From a virus, in IMG/VR virus record IMGVR_UViG_3300003886_000042, positions 1 to 24,601 of that record: a DNA stretch of 24,601 nt; one strand, given 5' to 3'. The position numbers and the translations under genes were made by a program. Every line of letters begins with the position of its first letter. Position 1 is the stretch's first letter. The notes beneath the pieces were generated by a model that was given only the letters and a program-made list of their open reading frames with translations, ran no database searches and was not told the DNA's origin. Of the stretch, positions 23,655-24,601 are shown in pieces.

Positions 23655-23780
23655 TTACAGTGATAAAGCAATTATCATGATGTAACTGGTCAGCGCGATA
23701 TACAGTGTATAACCCAGTACTGCGAGTAGTGCAGACTGATCTTTTTTAATCAATACCGTAATATTAGTTTTATTTAACAT
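23655..23780 (-). CDS. 41-residue membrane peptide
   Basis: Translation of the minus strand gives 41 residues: a short charged N-terminus (MLNKTNITVLIKKDQ) and then about 25 mainly hydrophobic residues (SALLAVLGYTLYIALTS, then YIMIIALSL). AAAGGGGTTTATT lies directly before the ATG and is the same leader seen before the 6520 gene, which supports a real start. It lies alone upstream of the terminase genes. A holin-like, antiholin or regulatory membrane role is possible; nothing identifies it. Confidence 0.55.
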   Translation of the reverse strand: MLNKTNITVLIKKDQSALLAVLGYTLYIALTSYIMIIALSL

Positions 23781-23815
23781 AATAAACCCCTTTAATGCAT
23801 TTATTTTTAATGTAT

Positions 23816-23949
23816 TTAGTGCTCATGCACTAATATTTAAAGGATAAGATTCACGCACGCGAATCTTTAAAGGATAAGATCAGAAATTACGAAATATTTT
23901 ATTAAGATTCACGTACGTGAATATTTTATTAAGATTCACGTACGTGAAT
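23816..23949. repeat. Cluster of four hairpins at the end of the 196-aa gene
   Basis: A shortened type A (23816-23833; TTAGTGC arms, loop TCAT) is followed by a type C variant (23847-23866; arms AGATTCACGC and ACGCGAATCT, with one A-C mismatch). Two further type C cores (23907-23922 and 23934-23949) lie in a 27-bp tandem repeat. The last copy supplies the final codons and the stop region of the 196-aa gene. Spacers again read TTTAAAGGATA. Confidence 0.75.
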
Positions 23950-24519
23950 ATTTTGTTGAGATTGTGCTTGATACTGCTTTAGCTTTATAGGTGATAAGGT
24001 GTTAATCATTTCTACGTCAAGATTTTGGTTAATACTAATACGAGGTAATGATGCAATATATAATTTAAAATCGTGCTTCCAATGGGAATGACACAAATCT
24101 ATATTGTATATTTCCGTACCATCGTTTGTTTGAATATGACATGTAACATTTTGTTTAGATATTGAGATATTTAGTTTGTCTTGTGGTGGTGTTGTGATTA
24201 CTTTAGGTTTATATTTAATGATTTTAATGTCAACATCCCACGTTATAAGATTATTTTTCCTTAAAGTATTGAAGAATCGAGTGAAAGCAGAATGGATGGC
24301 AATAAAAGTATGAGGCTTATTGGGTGTTTTGGATGCAGTGTGTAGTAGGGCTTCAACTTTGTCTTGGATTAGTTCAGACGGTGGAATATCAGGTAAGAGT
24401 GTTTTGAGGTTGTCGATGTGATCTAAGCGATACATTTGGCGTCGTGGCCATTTTACAGACATATAATGAATTATATATTGGTCTATCAGATTGTAAAGCG
24501 TGGGAGTGGGGTGATTCAT
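23929..24519 (-). CDS. Integrase N-terminal-like protein lacking a catalytic domain
   Basis: The first 105 residues resemble the core-binding (SAM-like) domain of tyrosine recombinases: a YNLIDQYIIHYMSVKW helix, a MYRLDHIDNLKTLLPDIP segment and an AIHSAFTRFFNTLRKNNLI helix. The rest lacks the R-H-R-Y catalytic residues and ends in IHVRES, six codons supplied by a hairpin. It may be a truncated integrase, a DNA-binding protein derived from one, or an unrelated protein; no frame continues the missing half here. AGAGAGAAG gives a weak ribosome binding site, and an extended -10 promoter lies upstream. Confidence 0.5.
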   Translation of the reverse strand: MNHPTPTLYNLIDQYIIHYMSVKWPRRQMYRLDHIDNLKTLLPDIPPSELIQDKVEALLHTASKTPNKPHTFIAIHSAFTRFFNTLRKNNLITWDVDIKIIKYKPKVITTPPQDKLNISISKQNVTCHIQTNDGTEIYNIDLCHSHWKHDFKLYIASLPRISINQNLDVEMINTLSPIKLKQYQAQSQQNIHVRES

Positions 24520-24556
24520 TTATTATTCTTCTCTCTATTAGTGTGTAAGTATTTGT

Positions 24557-24565
24557 ATTATATCA
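24557..24565 (-). promoter_or_regulatory. Extended -10 promoter (TGA-TATAAT) for the leftward genes
   Basis: On the minus strand TGATATAAT (24565-24557) is a perfect extended -10 element about 38 bases upstream of the 196-aa gene. No good -35 box is seen. It could start transcription of the 196-aa gene and, by read-through, the leftward virion genes. Confidence 0.4.
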
Positions 24566-24601
24566 CATAATCAATATTTAATGTAATTATTTGTATTATT
24601 T

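Overview
This AT-rich window looks like most of a short-tailed, P22-type double-stranded DNA phage or prophage. The host is probably a Gram-negative bacterium, but nothing in the sequence names it. The virion genes run leftward on the minus strand in the order known from P22-like podoviruses. From right to left they are: small terminase, large terminase, P22-type portal, scaffold, P22-type coat, a few small proteins, gp4-like tail factor, a knob/needle-like protein, gp10-like packaged-DNA stabilisation protein, two structural proteins, three successive ejection proteins, and a receptor-binding fibre with a self-cleaving S74 chaperone. A clear intrinsic terminator (4623-4651) closes this operon. 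No endolysin, DNA polymerase or repressor is visible, so the window may not be the whole genome.

The left end (1-801) has no convincing gene. It holds repeated TTCTGAA/TTCAGAA motifs, an array of 11-bp repeats in helical phase (198-367), a good candidate promoter (378-406) and a long structured leader. Rightward genes follow: a D5-type SF3 replicative helicase (802-2676), an unknown protein (2785-3192), and then an unusual group of one gene and three overlapping mini-ORFs. All four begin M-K/R-I-I-K and are built from 4-residue, tryptophan-rich repeats (3485-4368). A lone rightward gene (6520-6858) encodes a membrane-anchored coiled-coil protein. It has its own near-consensus promoter and sits between the ejection genes and the fibre, where P22 carries sieA and immI.

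The most unusual feature is a set of about 38 short near-perfect hairpins scattered between genes on both sides of the genome. They fall into a few families with different arms and conserved loops. Within a family, arm changes are mostly compensated on the opposite arm. The units are joined by two stereotyped spacers, TTTAAAGGA and TTTAACAGA. The first of these doubles as the Shine-Dalgarno site of many downstream genes. Several hairpins also overlap stop codons or supply the last codons of genes. I read them as a dispersed, multiplying family of hairpin elements that shapes mRNA ends and translation starts. I do not recognise this as a described element.

The right end (23382-24601) carries a 41-residue membrane peptide, more hairpins, and a 196-residue protein resembling only the N-terminal core-binding half of a tyrosine recombinase.
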